Assembly: GCA_963728145.1 (NCBI GenBank)
Contig: CAVSJA010000006.1
Coordinates: forward strand, 62,001-126,000
Source of the DNA: CAVSJA01 sp963728145
GTDB lineage: Bacteria > Bacteroidota > Bacteroidia > Chitinophagales > Chitinophagaceae
Direction of reading: 5' to 3'
DNA: 64,000 nucleotides
In this document: positions 43,761-52,034 of the stretch, in pieces
How positions within the stretch are numbered: position 1 is the stretch's first letter
How the letters are laid out: each line of letters begins with the position of its first letter
Notes under the pieces: model-generated
Told to the model about the DNA's origin: nothing
Database searches by the model: none
What the model saw: the letters and a program-made list of their open reading frames with translations, nothing else
Position numbers and translations under genes: made by a program

Positions 43761-44147
43761 ATGAAAGTAGTAGTAACAAGTGTGATGGTCGATGACCAGG
43801 AAAAAGCGGCCAAATTTTATACGGATGTATTGGGCTTTGTGGTAAAGACAGACATTCCTTTAGGAAGATTCAAATGGTTAACAGTCGTATCACCTGAACA
43901 AAACAACGGTGTTGAAGTATTATTGGAGCCAATGGAATTTCCGCCGGCGAAAACTTTTCAAAAAGCGTTGTTTGATGCCGGTATACCCTGGACTTCATTC
44001 GGAGTTGACGATATTGACAAAGAGTATGAAAGGTTAGAGAAGAAAGGTGTGAAGTTCAAATCAAAACCGACACCAATGGGTTCCGTAAAAATTGCCGTAT
44101 TCGAAGATACCTGCGGAAATCTGATTCAAATGGCACAGAAGAATTGA
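43761..44147 (+). CDS. VOC-superfamily (glyoxalase-like) protein
   Basis: 128 residues. KVVVTSVMVDDQEKAAKFYT, DVLGFVVKTDIPLGRFKWLT, VEVLLEPMEF and a final FEDTCGNLIQMAQK place it in the VOC fold with the usual Glu ligands. Located 26 bp after the second SRPBCC gene; probable fourth gene of the ArsR operon. Metal and substrate unknown. Confidence 0.9.
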   Translation: MKVVVTSVMVDDQEKAAKFYTDVLGFVVKTDIPLGRFKWLTVVSPEQNNGVEVLLEPMEFPPAKTFQKALFDAGIPWTSFGVDDIDKEYERLEKKGVKFKSKPTPMGSVKIAVFEDTCGNLIQMAQKN

Positions 44148-44149
44148 TT

Positions 44150-44530
44150 GTTGGTGAATGGTGAAAGGTCAATGGTCAATAAGTCTCGAATCTTCAATAC
44201 CACAGAAGAACAGAAATTTACATCGGGGGGTTCATCTATTTCGATTAGCGCGATGATTCGAAGTCTCGAATACTCAATACAACAGAAGAACAGATGAACA
44301 AGGAATGATCAATGTAGATCGGACGACTTTTCCTGCAGACGAACCGTCCGATGGAAATTGAAAATTCCCCCGCCTGACCGACGGGGCAGGCTTGTTCATC
44401 TGTTCTTCTGTTGAATTGGATTTTCGAGACTTATTAATTAAAGATGGTCAATGGTGAAAAATAGGGTCTCCAATTCACTATTCACCATCAGACTTCTTGA
44501 TTTCGCTCAATTCACTATTCGACAATTATC
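44150..44530. repeat. Composite nested repeat region (GGTGAAAGGTCAATGG, AAGTCTCGAA and GAACAG arms)
   Basis: Concentric pairs: AATGGTCAATAAGTCTCGAA (44171-44190) with TTTTCGAGACTTATT (44422-44436); CAACAGAAGAACAGATGAAC (44280-44299, arm to 44302) with a perfect complement at 44391-44413. Inside lies CGGACGACTTTTCCTGCAGACG and a GACGGGGCAGGC palindrome. A second set of GGTGAA/TTCACC units flanks it. GCGATTAGCG-like sequence at 44240 recalls the MITE-like element. It fills the 407-bp gap between two VOC genes. Confidence 0.75.
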
Positions 44531-44554
44531 CTAACTTTTGCGAAAACACTCCTT

Positions 44555-44950
44555 ATGGTAAAGACAAAGTCAACATTCAAAAACGCCTGGCCTTATATGG
44601 AAGATAAGCTCAATCTTCCCGTTCACAACCTTGAAGCAGCACTTCCGTACTATGAAACCATGATGGGTTTCAAAGTTGTTTCGAGAAAGGATTCTCCATA
44701 TAAATCTGCTATTGTTGAAAGAGATGGACTCCAAATCGGCTTTGCCGAAAACGGTGGCGACCCCACGCAAGACGGATGTTTCATTGAGGTGGATAGCATA
44801 GAGGCTGCATTCTCCGAATTGAACTCAAACGGACTGAATAAAGATAAATCTGCTATCGAAGTCCAAAATCATGGCGGAGCTCAATGGAAAGTATTTTTTG
44901 TTGTCGCTCCCGATGGGCTTTGTTATTGTTTGGGAGAGAAACTGTCTTAA
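44555..44950 (+). CDS. VOC-superfamily protein
   Basis: 131 residues. LNLPVHNLEAALPYYETMMG, FKVVSRKDSPYKSAIVERDG, LQIGFAENGGDPTQDGCFIE and WKVFFVVAPDGLCYCLGEKL. Less close to the glyoxalase-like proteins nearby and lacking an obvious metal Glu at the end (CYCLGEK). Stand-alone; a TAACTTTTG stretch (44532-44540) could be an imperfect -7 box. Confidence 0.8.
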   Translation: MVKTKSTFKNAWPYMEDKLNLPVHNLEAALPYYETMMGFKVVSRKDSPYKSAIVERDGLQIGFAENGGDPTQDGCFIEVDSIEAAFSELNSNGLNKDKSAIEVQNHGGAQWKVFFVVAPDGLCYCLGEKLS

Positions 44951-45022
44951 TCGTCGATTCAATTTCTGCGAACATTTTGAGGTCTGAATAAATCACTAGA
45001 TTTATCTTCTCAACCAATAAGC

Positions 45023-46576
45023 ATGTTCACCAGGAAATCAACAATTCTCGCCTTTCTCTTTCTTTTTGTATTTACTCTTAGCAATGCGCAATCCAAATCC
45101 TTGCCTCGTAGCAATCCCGAAGCAGAAGGAGTTTCTTCACAAAATATTCTTGATTTTCTCGAGGCTGTGGGAAATAGCAAGCATGAGTTTCATAGCATCA
45201 TGATTCTTCGTCATGGTAAAGTTATTGCCGAAGGTTGGTGGACGCCTTACAGACCAGATCTCAAGCATACTATGTATTCAGTGAGTAAAAGCTTTACTTC
45301 AACAGCTATCGGATTTGCAGTAAGCGAAAAACGATTAACTGTTGAAGATAAAGTGCTTTCTTTTTTTCCTGAATATGCTCCGGATTCGGTAAGTCCAAAC
45401 CTGGCTGAATTGAGAGTAAAGGATCTATTGAGTATGTCGGTAGGTCAACCAACCGATCCAACGGGTATGGTGGTTTCAAGGGACAGTAACTGGGTAAAAG
45501 GATTTCTTGCATTACCTATCTCGTACAAACCTGGTTCAAGGTTTCTGTACAATAGTCTGGGTACTTATATGCTTTCGGCCATTGTTCAAAAACTTACAGG
45601 TGAAAAGATGATTGATTATCTCAAACCAAGATTATTTGAACCATTAGGCATAACCGGAATGGATTGGGAGATTGATCCGATGGGAAGAAATGTTGGCGGT
45701 TGGGGATTGAGAGTAAAAACTGAGGATATGGCAAAGTTTGGCCTGCTCTATCTTCAAAAGGGAAAATGGAATGGAAAACAAATTCTGCCTGAAGCATGGA
45801 TAGAAGAAGCAACAACAAAAAAAATCGATCAGGCGCCTACGGCGACAGATTCGGTAAGAAGGACTAATGACTGGGTGCAGGGCTATTGTTATCAATTCTG
45901 GAGAAGCCGTTACAATACCTATCGCGGCGATGGAGCTTTTGGTCAGTATATTTTGGTATGGCCTGAACAGGATGCAGTAGTAATCATCACTTCAGAAACC
46001 TCCCATATGCAGGGAGAACTGGATCTGGTTTTTAAACATTTATTGCCAGGATTCAAAACCGGAACATTGCCTGCCGATAAGAAAACTTCATCAGCATTGA
46101 AGCAAAGACTGGCTTCATTATCTCTGCCAAAACCTGCTGCAGGCGTTAATTCATCTACTGCACAAAAAATTTCCGGAAAGACATTTGATCTGACATCTAA
46201 CCAAACAAATTACAATGAGATTTCATTTAAGAATGCGGGAAAGGATTTGCAAGTAGATTTTAAGTCTGAAAAAGCTAATTATAAAATCTCCTTTGGTTCA
46301 GGTGCATGGAAGTTTGGCGAAACAGAAAAACTGGGTCCTTCATTGGTTGCCCGTGCCAAAGCACATTTCAAGGGACTTCCCCCATCCAAAATTGCAGGAA
46401 CTTATCGATGGAAGGACGAGAATACATTGGAGCTAACGCTGCGTTATATTGATAGTCCACACACCGAGACCATTCTTTGCAAGTTTGATCAAACTGATAT
46501 TGCGATCGATATATTGAACAGTTTTGATACGAACCCAGCTAATAAGCTCCCCACGATTAAAGGGAAGATGGAGTAG
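45023..46576 (+). CDS. Secreted serine hydrolase (class C beta-lactamase/penicillin-binding-protein fold)
   Basis: 517 residues. Signal peptide STILAFLFLFVFTLSNAQ. The SxxK nucleophile motif is SVSKSFTST (S86-K89), with SLGTYMLSAIV (YxN/S type motif) and YILVWPEQDAVVIITSE in the later KTG-like position. The C-terminal 150 residues after the fold are a beta domain. Such proteins hydrolyse esters, D-amino-acid peptides or beta-lactams; the actual substrate is unknown. Confidence 0.9.
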   Translation: MFTRKSTILAFLFLFVFTLSNAQSKSLPRSNPEAEGVSSQNILDFLEAVGNSKHEFHSIMILRHGKVIAEGWWTPYRPDLKHTMYSVSKSFTSTAIGFAVSEKRLTVEDKVLSFFPEYAPDSVSPNLAELRVKDLLSMSVGQPTDPTGMVVSRDSNWVKGFLALPISYKPGSRFLYNSLGTYMLSAIVQKLTGEKMIDYLKPRLFEPLGITGMDWEIDPMGRNVGGWGLRVKTEDMAKFGLLYLQKGKWNGKQILPEAWIEEATTKKIDQAPTATDSVRRTNDWVQGYCYQFWRSRYNTYRGDGAFGQYILVWPEQDAVVIITSETSHMQGELDLVFKHLLPGFKTGTLPADKKTSSALKQRLASLSLPKPAAGVNSSTAQKISGKTFDLTSNQTNYNEISFKNAGKDLQVDFKSEKANYKISFGSGAWKFGETEKLGPSLVARAKAHFKGLPPSKIAGTYRWKDENTLELTLRYIDSPHTETILCKFDQTDIAIDILNSFDTNPANKLPTIKGKME

Positions 46577-46680
46577 CTTTGGTTGAATGGTTAATTGGTT
46601 GATTAGTTGATTGGGAAGACCAAAGTCTCAATTACCCAATCAACCATTCAACCAATCAACCCAAACTTGTATAATTGTTA
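46577..46680. repeat. GGTTGATTAGTTGATTGGG inverted repeat
   Basis: TGGTTGAATGGTTAATTGGT then TGATTAGTTGATTGGG (46580-46616) is complemented by CCCAATCAACCATTCAACC and ATCAACCC (46637-46664). It starts at the stop codon of the serine hydrolase and ends shortly before the ferritin-like gene. Confidence 0.8.
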
Positions 46681-46696
46681 ACTCAAAAAATCTACT

Positions 46697-47011
46697 ATGG
46701 GATTTGATCAATACCATGAACCGGCGGACGAATTATCCCCAAAGACAAGAACATTTGCAAGAATGATTACATCCCTGACTGAAGAAGCGGAAGCAATCGG
46801 TTGGTATGAACAAAGGATCAGTCTTGAAAGCGACAAGGATGCAAAGGCGATCATGGTCCAGGCCCAATCAGAGGAATTCATTCATTTTGCTATGGACCTT
46901 GAATTCCTTCTCCGGAAAAACAAAAAATGGCGCACCGTGATGAAGAACGTATTGTTCAAATCAGGAGATATTGTGAAGAATGCGGAGAAGGCGGAGGAAG
47001 AGATCGAGTGA
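46697..47011 (+). CDS. Encapsulated-ferritin (EncFtn)-like protein
   Basis: 104 residues. The two-helix EncFtn family is recognised by YHEPADELSPKTRTFARMI, SLTEEAEAIGWYEQRI and AQSEEFIHFAMDLEFLLRKN. The ferroxidase residues of the family are present at expected spacing: E32 on helix 1, and E60 and H63 (ExxH) on helix 2. EncFtn forms a decamer with iron sites at subunit interfaces and is loaded into an encapsulin nanocompartment. No encapsulin shell gene lies next to it, and I see no typical C-terminal cargo peptide. It could be an unlinked cargo or a free-living member. Confidence 0.75.
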   Translation: MGFDQYHEPADELSPKTRTFARMITSLTEEAEAIGWYEQRISLESDKDAKAIMVQAQSEEFIHFAMDLEFLLRKNKKWRTVMKNVLFKSGDIVKNAEKAEEEIE

Positions 47012-47027
47012 TGATGCCGTTAGTTGA

Positions 47028-47222
47028 AAGGGTTGATAGGGTTGACAGGGTTGACGGAGTTGACAAGGAGAAAACCCGAGCATTAAATCATATTATCATT
47101 TTTATCTTAATCGCATTTACTCCCTGTCAACTCTGTCAACCCTGTCAACCTTGTCAACCTTGTCAACTCTGTCAACCTTGTCAACCTTGTCAACCTTGTC
47201 AACCTTGTCAACCCAATCAACC
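47028..47222. repeat. GTTGACA inverted repeat with shared core, reverse-oriented copy
   Basis: Left arm (47034-47068) has about four 9-bp units. Core 47069-47122. Right arm (47123-47222) holds about eleven CCTTGTCAA-type units. The core, read on the minus strand (GGGAGTAAATGCGATTAAGA onward to GGGTTTTCTCC), aligns with the core at 61608-61710. The long arm lies on the same side of the core in both copies. It separates convergent genes (47011 and 47223). Confidence 0.9.
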
Positions 47223-48380
47223 TCAATTAGCAAGATACAGCATCAACAACGCCTCCGGAAATCGCTCAGCCCAGGCAGATTCAAAATGCTTTGCTTCCGG
47301 ATCGATGATAAGAAAATAATCTTTGTTTTGCCTGAATCCCTTCGCTTTTAGTGCTTTGATCATTTCATCAATTCCAGGTTGAAGTTGGGATTCCAATCCA
47401 ACGCCACCATTATCGATATAAAAAGACTGTCCATTGCTTTTTCTCGTTGATTGATTGACCACTTTCACGTAATCAATTGAACTGATCTTGAAAGCTGGTG
47501 ACATACAAATCGCTTTAGAAAAGACCTTTGGATATTCCCATGCAAGCATGAATGAAATAAGTCCGCCCATTGATGAACCTCCAACCCAGGTACTTTTTGC
47601 ATCACGTTTTGTACGATATGCTGAATCAATAAATGGTTTGAGCTTTCTTACCATAAATTCCATGTATGCCTTTCCCTTTTCACCCTGACCATACTCCCTG
47701 GTCCGGTCAGGCGTATTATATATTCCAACAACGATCATTGGAGGGATAAATTTCTTCCTGATCAGGCTATCAAATGTTTCATCAATTTTCCAATCAACTC
47801 CAAATGCACTTGTAGCTGGATCGAAAATATTTTGGCCATCGTGCATGTAGAGCACTGGGTATCGTTTAGTCTTTTCTGTTTCATACCCGGGAGGAAACCA
47901 AACAATAATATCCCTGTCGTTGATTCCTGTGCCCTTCATTGCTTTGTGATAAGCGACCTTGCCGGTAACATGACTCTCAATCGTTCTTTTCGCGCCGCCC
48001 TTTGTCCAGAAATAAATGTCATTCTTAATAGTAGTATCCTTCGTAATCTTCGCGTTAAAATTTGCTAGTGCTGACCCGTTTGCATTCGCAGCTTCACGTT
48101 CCCAAGAACCAAGCGTATACTTGTATTCAATTGATAAAGGCCTGTTGAGTGTGATTTGATAAGTCCAGGTATGATTACCGCTATAGTTCATTTTTATTTT
48201 ACCCGGGTTCCAGTTACCGAGTTGTTCATGTCCACCGGCGATAAATACTGCTGTATCCGGTGATAGATCGGGAGAATTCAGAATAAAATTGATGCGGATG
48301 GTTTGTTCCTGCGCAGTTGTACGAAATAGAATGAAAAGTGATAGGAGAAATACACTGATTAATCTGAAATTCATGGCCAT
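47223..48380 (-). CDS. Secreted esterase with N-terminal CBM20 domain
   Basis: 385 residues. Signal peptide FRLISVFLLSLFILFRTTA. Residues about 28-125 look like a CBM20 starch-binding domain (LSPDTAVFIAGGHEQLGNWN, TYQITLNRPLSIEYKYTLGS and WEREAANAN). The alpha/beta hydrolase (about 150-380) resembles Fes/esterase-D-type enzymes, with nucleophile motif GGSSMGGLISFM near residue 267 and NIFDPATSAFGVDWK before it. The stop codon adjoins a GTTGACA repeat. Possible carbohydrate-ester or siderophore esterase; not determined. Confidence 0.85.
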   Translation of the reverse strand: MAMNFRLISVFLLSLFILFRTTAQEQTIRINFILNSPDLSPDTAVFIAGGHEQLGNWNPGKIKMNYSGNHTWTYQITLNRPLSIEYKYTLGSWEREAANANGSALANFNAKITKDTTIKNDIYFWTKGGAKRTIESHVTGKVAYHKAMKGTGINDRDIIVWFPPGYETEKTKRYPVLYMHDGQNIFDPATSAFGVDWKIDETFDSLIRKKFIPPMIVVGIYNTPDRTREYGQGEKGKAYMEFMVRKLKPFIDSAYRTKRDAKSTWVGGSSMGGLISFMLAWEYPKVFSKAICMSPAFKISSIDYVKVVNQSTRKSNGQSFYIDNGGVGLESQLQPGIDEMIKALKAKGFRQNKDYFLIIDPEAKHFESAWAERFPEALLMLYLAN

Positions 48381-48519
48381 TTGTGGTTTGGAGGGTAAAT
48401 ATAGCTCGAAAGTTGAGAAGGAAAGGATGATAGTGTAAGAAAATGTAGCTGACTAGTACCACAGATTCCAACGATACTCAATCAAGTCCCGCTCCAAAGT
48501 AACTAACTGGGGGACATTG

Positions 48520-48554
48520 TTATTCCGGTCAGACGAGTCGTCTGACCGGAATAA
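48520..48554. repeat. 35-bp perfect palindrome 1
   Basis: TTATTCCGGTCAGACGA (48520-48536) and its perfect complement (48538-48554) around one central G. The central GTCAGACGA/TCGTCTGAC is shared with palindrome 2 at 48672-48718. Confidence 0.9.
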
Positions 48555-48671
48555 AGCTCGGGGATTTCAAAGTCGAGTTCCAAAGTGTTTTCATCATTTT
48601 AGGAAAGAAAAAAACATTTTAAAATGGTGAAAAAACTATGCGTCGGTAGATTTTGATTTCATCGTCCGGCG

Positions 48672-48718
48672 CGAACTTTATCCCGGTCAGACGACTCGTC
48701 TGACCGGGATAAAGTTCG
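48672..48718. repeat. 47-bp perfect palindrome 2
   Basis: CGAACTTTATCCCGGTCAGA then CGA (23 bases, 48672-48694) and its perfect complement (48696-48718) around a central C. It is one of two related palindromes in a 450-bp gap with no gene (48381-48831). The sequence between them (48555-48671) includes an A-rich stretch and nothing recognisable. Confidence 0.9.
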
Positions 48719-48831
48719 ACGCTCCCGAGATTCGATTTGATAGTTCTTAATTTGGCATGGAAATGTCGCATCGCCTTGCAAGGTGAAGAATCGGGAATCA
48801 ACCTTATCAACCTCCCGACACTTCGGAACAA

Positions 48832-49965
48832 CTACTCTTGGATACTTCCATACTTCTTCAGTATTGGAATAACTTTATCCAACGGTAAAGCCTCAATTGA
48901 GCGACCCTTAAATCCTTTCATACTTTCTGCCTTAAATAATGAATTGAGTATCGCTTCTTCCGTTGCTTCATTGGCTGCCAGGAATAGAGGGTCTAATGCA
49001 TCATTTGTAAGGACTGTTATTTGGTGATTGGGATCACTTGGGTTAAACGCGACACGATTTGATGAAGATGTAGAGAATGCAATCACGTAATCGCCGCTTC
49101 CATTGGAAGCAATTCCACCTGTTTTTGCTAAACCCATGAATGCTCTCTTGGCCAGTCGTTCCAGATTGCGTGCATCCAGCGGCGCATCAGTTGCAACTAC
49201 GATCATGCAACTTCCATCAGGCTTGTCCAAATCGCTCTTCAGGTAGTATTTTCCTAACTCTTCACCGACAGGTACTCCGTCGATCTGTAGCACGCCACCA
49301 AAATTTGTTTGAACCAATACGCCAACGGTATAACCACCGAATTTTTTTGGGATCACTCTGGATGAAGTACCGATTCCGCCTTTAAAATTGAAACAAATCG
49401 TTCCTGTACCGGCGCCTACATTGCCTTCTTCCACCGCGCCTTCCTTTGCATTTTGAATGGCCTGCAGTACATCTTCTCGCTTTACATGTCTTCCACGAAT
49501 ATCATTCAAATAGCCATCATTGGTTTCTCCAACAATTGCATTGACGGATCGAACCTCTTCATTTCCCTTTTGTGCAAGCGTATAAGTTATCACAGCATCC
49601 ATTCCGGTTGACACACTTAAGGTATTGGTAAGTATAATCGGAGATTCGATATTTCCCAATTCCTTTACCTGTGTTGTACCCGCGAGCTTTCCAAATCCAT
49701 TCCCAACAAAAACTGCGGCAGGAACTTTTTGCTGAAATAAATTTCCATCGTGTGGTATTATAGCCGTTACTCCCGTGCGTACAGAATCGCCCTTAATTAG
49801 CGTGACCTGTCCAACTTTTAGCCCGGCTATATCCGTAATCGCATTTAGTTTTCCTTTGGGAATTACGCCAATTTTAATCTTGAAATCGGAAATACGTCCG
49901 CGAGTTTGTGAGAAAGAAACATTAAGCCATATGAAAAAAATCAGCAGCAGCGATATGTACTTCAT
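48832..49965 (-). CDS. P1-family (DmpA/BapA-like) aminopeptidase, secreted
   Basis: 377 residues. Signal peptide ISLLLIFFIWLNVSFSQ. The Ntn-hydrolase-like P1 fold is shown by ITDIAGLKVGQVTLIKGD, RTGVTAIIPHDGNLFQ, and the autocleavage region CFNFKGGIGTSSRVI near residues 195-205, where the new N-terminal Ser/Thr becomes nucleophile. Later GSGDYVIAFSTSSSNR and LTNDALDPLFLAANEATEE fit the family. Likely releases N-terminal D- or L-amino acids from peptides, or beta-alanyl peptides. Confidence 0.9.
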   Translation of the reverse strand: MKYISLLLIFFIWLNVSFSQTRGRISDFKIKIGVIPKGKLNAITDIAGLKVGQVTLIKGDSVRTGVTAIIPHDGNLFQQKVPAAVFVGNGFGKLAGTTQVKELGNIESPIILTNTLSVSTGMDAVITYTLAQKGNEEVRSVNAIVGETNDGYLNDIRGRHVKREDVLQAIQNAKEGAVEEGNVGAGTGTICFNFKGGIGTSSRVIPKKFGGYTVGVLVQTNFGGVLQIDGVPVGEELGKYYLKSDLDKPDGSCMIVVATDAPLDARNLERLAKRAFMGLAKTGGIASNGSGDYVIAFSTSSSNRVAFNPSDPNHQITVLTNDALDPLFLAANEATEEAILNSLFKAESMKGFKGRSIEALPLDKVIPILKKYGSIQE

Positions 49966-50003
49966 CGGAGGAATTTCTCACGAAGGTCGTGGTCTTTGAT
50001 GAA

Positions 50004-50157
50004 AGGTTGACAGGGTTGACAGGGTTGACAGGGTTGACAGGGTTGACAAGGTTGACAAGGTTGACAAGGTTGACAAGGTTGACACGGAGCTTCAGATGGA
50101 TCAATTTTTTACCTCGTCAACCCTGTCAACCTTATCAACCTTGTCAACCCTTCAACT
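50004..50157. repeat. GTTGACA inverted repeat, forward-oriented
   Basis: Left arm with about ten 9-bp units (50006-50094); core CACGGAGCTTCAGATGGATC onward to ACCTC (about 35 bases); right arm about four units (50115-50157). The last part of the right arm (TCAAC) provides the stop region of the gene at 50152. Confidence 0.88.
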
Positions 50158-50550
50158 AACGGCAGTAACCTGAGCATGAACACACAACCATTGACCTTTC
50201 TCTCTAACGTAAGTATCCGTGTAAATTGAATTGCCGCTGATTATTTTTCCGTCAATTTCTTTCGTGTAAACGGTTTTTGACATTACCAGCGCAACATTGC
50301 CGAAAATGCGGATTACCTCATCTTCATAGGAGAAGGTCCTGTAATGACTGTTTTCATATCCCTTTGCCCATCCTTTCATGTATGCATCGCGGTCAAGTAT
50401 CTCGCCCGAACTTTGAATACAGACAAAATCTTTATGAATGATCTTATCGTGAGCAATCACATCCTGATTAACGAAATTCCGAATGAACTGAGCGTTCAAA
50501 TTACTTAATACCGCTTCTTCATTTCTTGTTGCTGATAAAATCATTTTCAT
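50152..50550 (-). CDS. NTF2-like (DUF4440-type) cytosolic protein
   Basis: 132 residues, no signal peptide. LNAQFIRNFVNQDVIAHDKI, DFVCIQSSGEILDRDAYMKG, ALVMSKTVYTKEIDGKIISG, IYTDTYVREKGQWLCVHAQV give the NTF2-like cone with the usual WA-type ending. Could have isomerase-like or ligand-binding functions. Its last codons (VS and stop) are encoded by the end of the GTTGA repeat, so the repeat sits inside the reading frame's end. Confidence 0.8.
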   Translation of the reverse strand: MKMILSATRNEEAVLSNLNAQFIRNFVNQDVIAHDKIIHKDFVCIQSSGEILDRDAYMKGWAKGYENSHYRTFSYEDEVIRIFGNVALVMSKTVYTKEIDGKIISGNSIYTDTYVREKGQWLCVHAQVTAVS

Positions 50551-50576
50551 GCATTGTGATTATCTCCGTAAAACCT

Positions 50577-50632
50577 CACGCTGTCAACCTTGTCAACCTT
50601 ATCAACCTATCAACCTTGTCAATTGTCAACTC
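50577..50632. repeat. Single-arm GTTGACA-type repeat
   Basis: CTGTCAACCTTGTCAACC, then TTATCAACCTATCAACC and TTGTCAATTG units, without an opposite arm nearby. It lies upstream of the NTF2-like gene. Between here and 50861 I see nothing recognisable. Confidence 0.7.
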
Positions 50633-50861
50633 CGACCTTAGCAAAAGAGGCATGTCAGTGCTTAATTACCTGAGCTGTTTCTTAAGGACACTGTGCATGC
50701 ACCCTCCATTCCTGGTAAACCAACCCTTTGTATACTTTCCCTCTAATTAAAACAACGAAACCATCCAAGTTTACCCGTAGAGTTGTTCTCTTCCTTATTC
50801 TCTTATGCAAATTAGATTGATGATTGACTAGACCATTTAGAAATCTTGCGAAAGTTTACCG

Positions 50862-50919
50862 GTTCCGAACCCTAAAGAAGCATAACAGAATTAAATTAGG
50901 ATTTTGCAGGGTTCGGAAC
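50862..50919. repeat. 58-bp stem-loop element, copy B
   Basis: Arms GTTCCGAACCCTAA and CAGGGTTCGGAAC, 58 bp long. It is directly after the stop of the AraC gene (50925). It aligns with the reverse complement of copy C with few changes. Confidence 0.85.
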
Positions 50920-50924
50920 CCTAA

Positions 50925-51857
50925 TCAGGAAACTGCCTGCTTATACTTACTGGGAGATGCGAGAAACTTCTTCGCAAACGCAGTCGAGAAATAATCCACC
51001 CGATTAAATCCACTTCGAAAACAAACATCGGCAATAGGAAGATCAGTTGTCCTTATCAATGTTTCGGCATGCTTGAGCCGAACGAGTTGAAGATACTGGT
51101 AGGGAGAGTACTTGCTAAACTGCTTAAAGATCCGGCTGAAATGAAATGGACTTACATAGCAATGAGAAGCGAGTTCATTTAAGGATATATTCTTTGTAAA
51201 ATGATCCAGGATGAATTCCTTCGCTCTTTCAACGGTTTGGATATAGTGTCGTTTGTTTTTATTATCGGACACAGGAGCAATTGCAATTTCGGAAAAATGT
51301 TTCATTACTTCAGTTACCATCTCCATTACGAGGGTATCGATCAGGAGTCGGCTGGTATTATTCTTTAATAAATTTTCAAGAATGAGGTAGTGTATATATT
51401 CTGCTTCGGGGCTTGCAGAAACAATTGTCGAAAAAGCATCCGGATCGTTGAAGAAATTTGAATTATTCAATTCAAATCTTTCTCTGATCTCATTGAAGCC
51501 GGCTTCGGTAAATCTGAAGATCGTGCATGCCCCAAATCCTGGCTCCTGTTGAACAAGTCTGAATTCGCAGTTCGGTTTCTCGATCAGGATCCGGCTAATG
51601 TATTCTTCGCAAACTACTTTGTAAGCATTGAACAGGAAGTATCCTCTCCTGGTAAAATTCATGCAGAATTCAGCAGTATAACCCGGCCTGAAAATATAAC
51701 GTTCAGGCGCATAGCTATTGAAATCGGAAATAGTGAAGGATTCTGATTTGTACAGAGGTTCGACAGAAAAGCGTTGGTCGTATTTAGCCCCAATCCTCAA
51801 CTCCATATTTGAGTCGTGAAAGCTTTGCCAGAAACGGGATTGGTTAAATACAGACAT
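50925..51857 (-). CDS. AraC-family transcriptional regulator
   Basis: 310 residues. The N-terminal 190 residues form a variable sensor half (cupin-like or other). The C-terminal HTH pair (about 210-305) is RAKEFILDHFTKNISLNEL, ASHCYVSPFHFSRIFKQFSK, SPYQYLQLVRLKHAETLI and ADVCFRSGFNRVDYFSTAFA followed by KKFLASPSKYKQ. The effector is unknown; no clear target operon is adjacent. Confidence 0.92.
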   Translation of the reverse strand: MSVFNQSRFWQSFHDSNMELRIGAKYDQRFSVEPLYKSESFTISDFNSYAPERYIFRPGYTAEFCMNFTRRGYFLFNAYKVVCEEYISRILIEKPNCEFRLVQQEPGFGACTIFRFTEAGFNEIRERFELNNSNFFNDPDAFSTIVSASPEAEYIHYLILENLLKNNTSRLLIDTLVMEMVTEVMKHFSEIAIAPVSDNKNKRHYIQTVERAKEFILDHFTKNISLNELASHCYVSPFHFSRIFKQFSKYSPYQYLQLVRLKHAETLIRTTDLPIADVCFRSGFNRVDYFSTAFAKKFLASPSKYKQAVS

Positions 51858-51976
51858 GGTTTCCTTTTACGTCGCGAATCGCCCTTAGTAAAGATACCCT
51901 GAAGGGTGCTTTTGCTGCAAAGGAATTGTGATGGGGAGTTTAGAAATCTTGCTAATTACCGGTAAGGGCACGCACG

Positions 51977-52033
51977 GTTGAAAACCCTAAGGAGATCATA
52001 ACAATTTGTAGGAGGCTAACCAGGGTTTTCAAC
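51977..52033. repeat. 57-bp stem-loop element, copy D (diverged arms)
   Basis: Arms GTTGAAAACCCT and AGGGTTTTCAAC in place of GTTCCGAACCCT/AGGGTTCGGAAC of copies A-C, so both arms changed together. It lies directly after the stop of the small gene at 52035. The core CATAACAATTTGTAGGAGGC retains similarity to copy B. Confidence 0.8.
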
Positions 52034-52034
52034 C

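Noticed and set aside
46927..47319. Plus-strand frame of 130 codons with CQPCQPCQ repeats
   Set aside because: It overlaps the ferritin-like gene in another frame and runs through the repeat array into the esterase gene; a repeat artefact.
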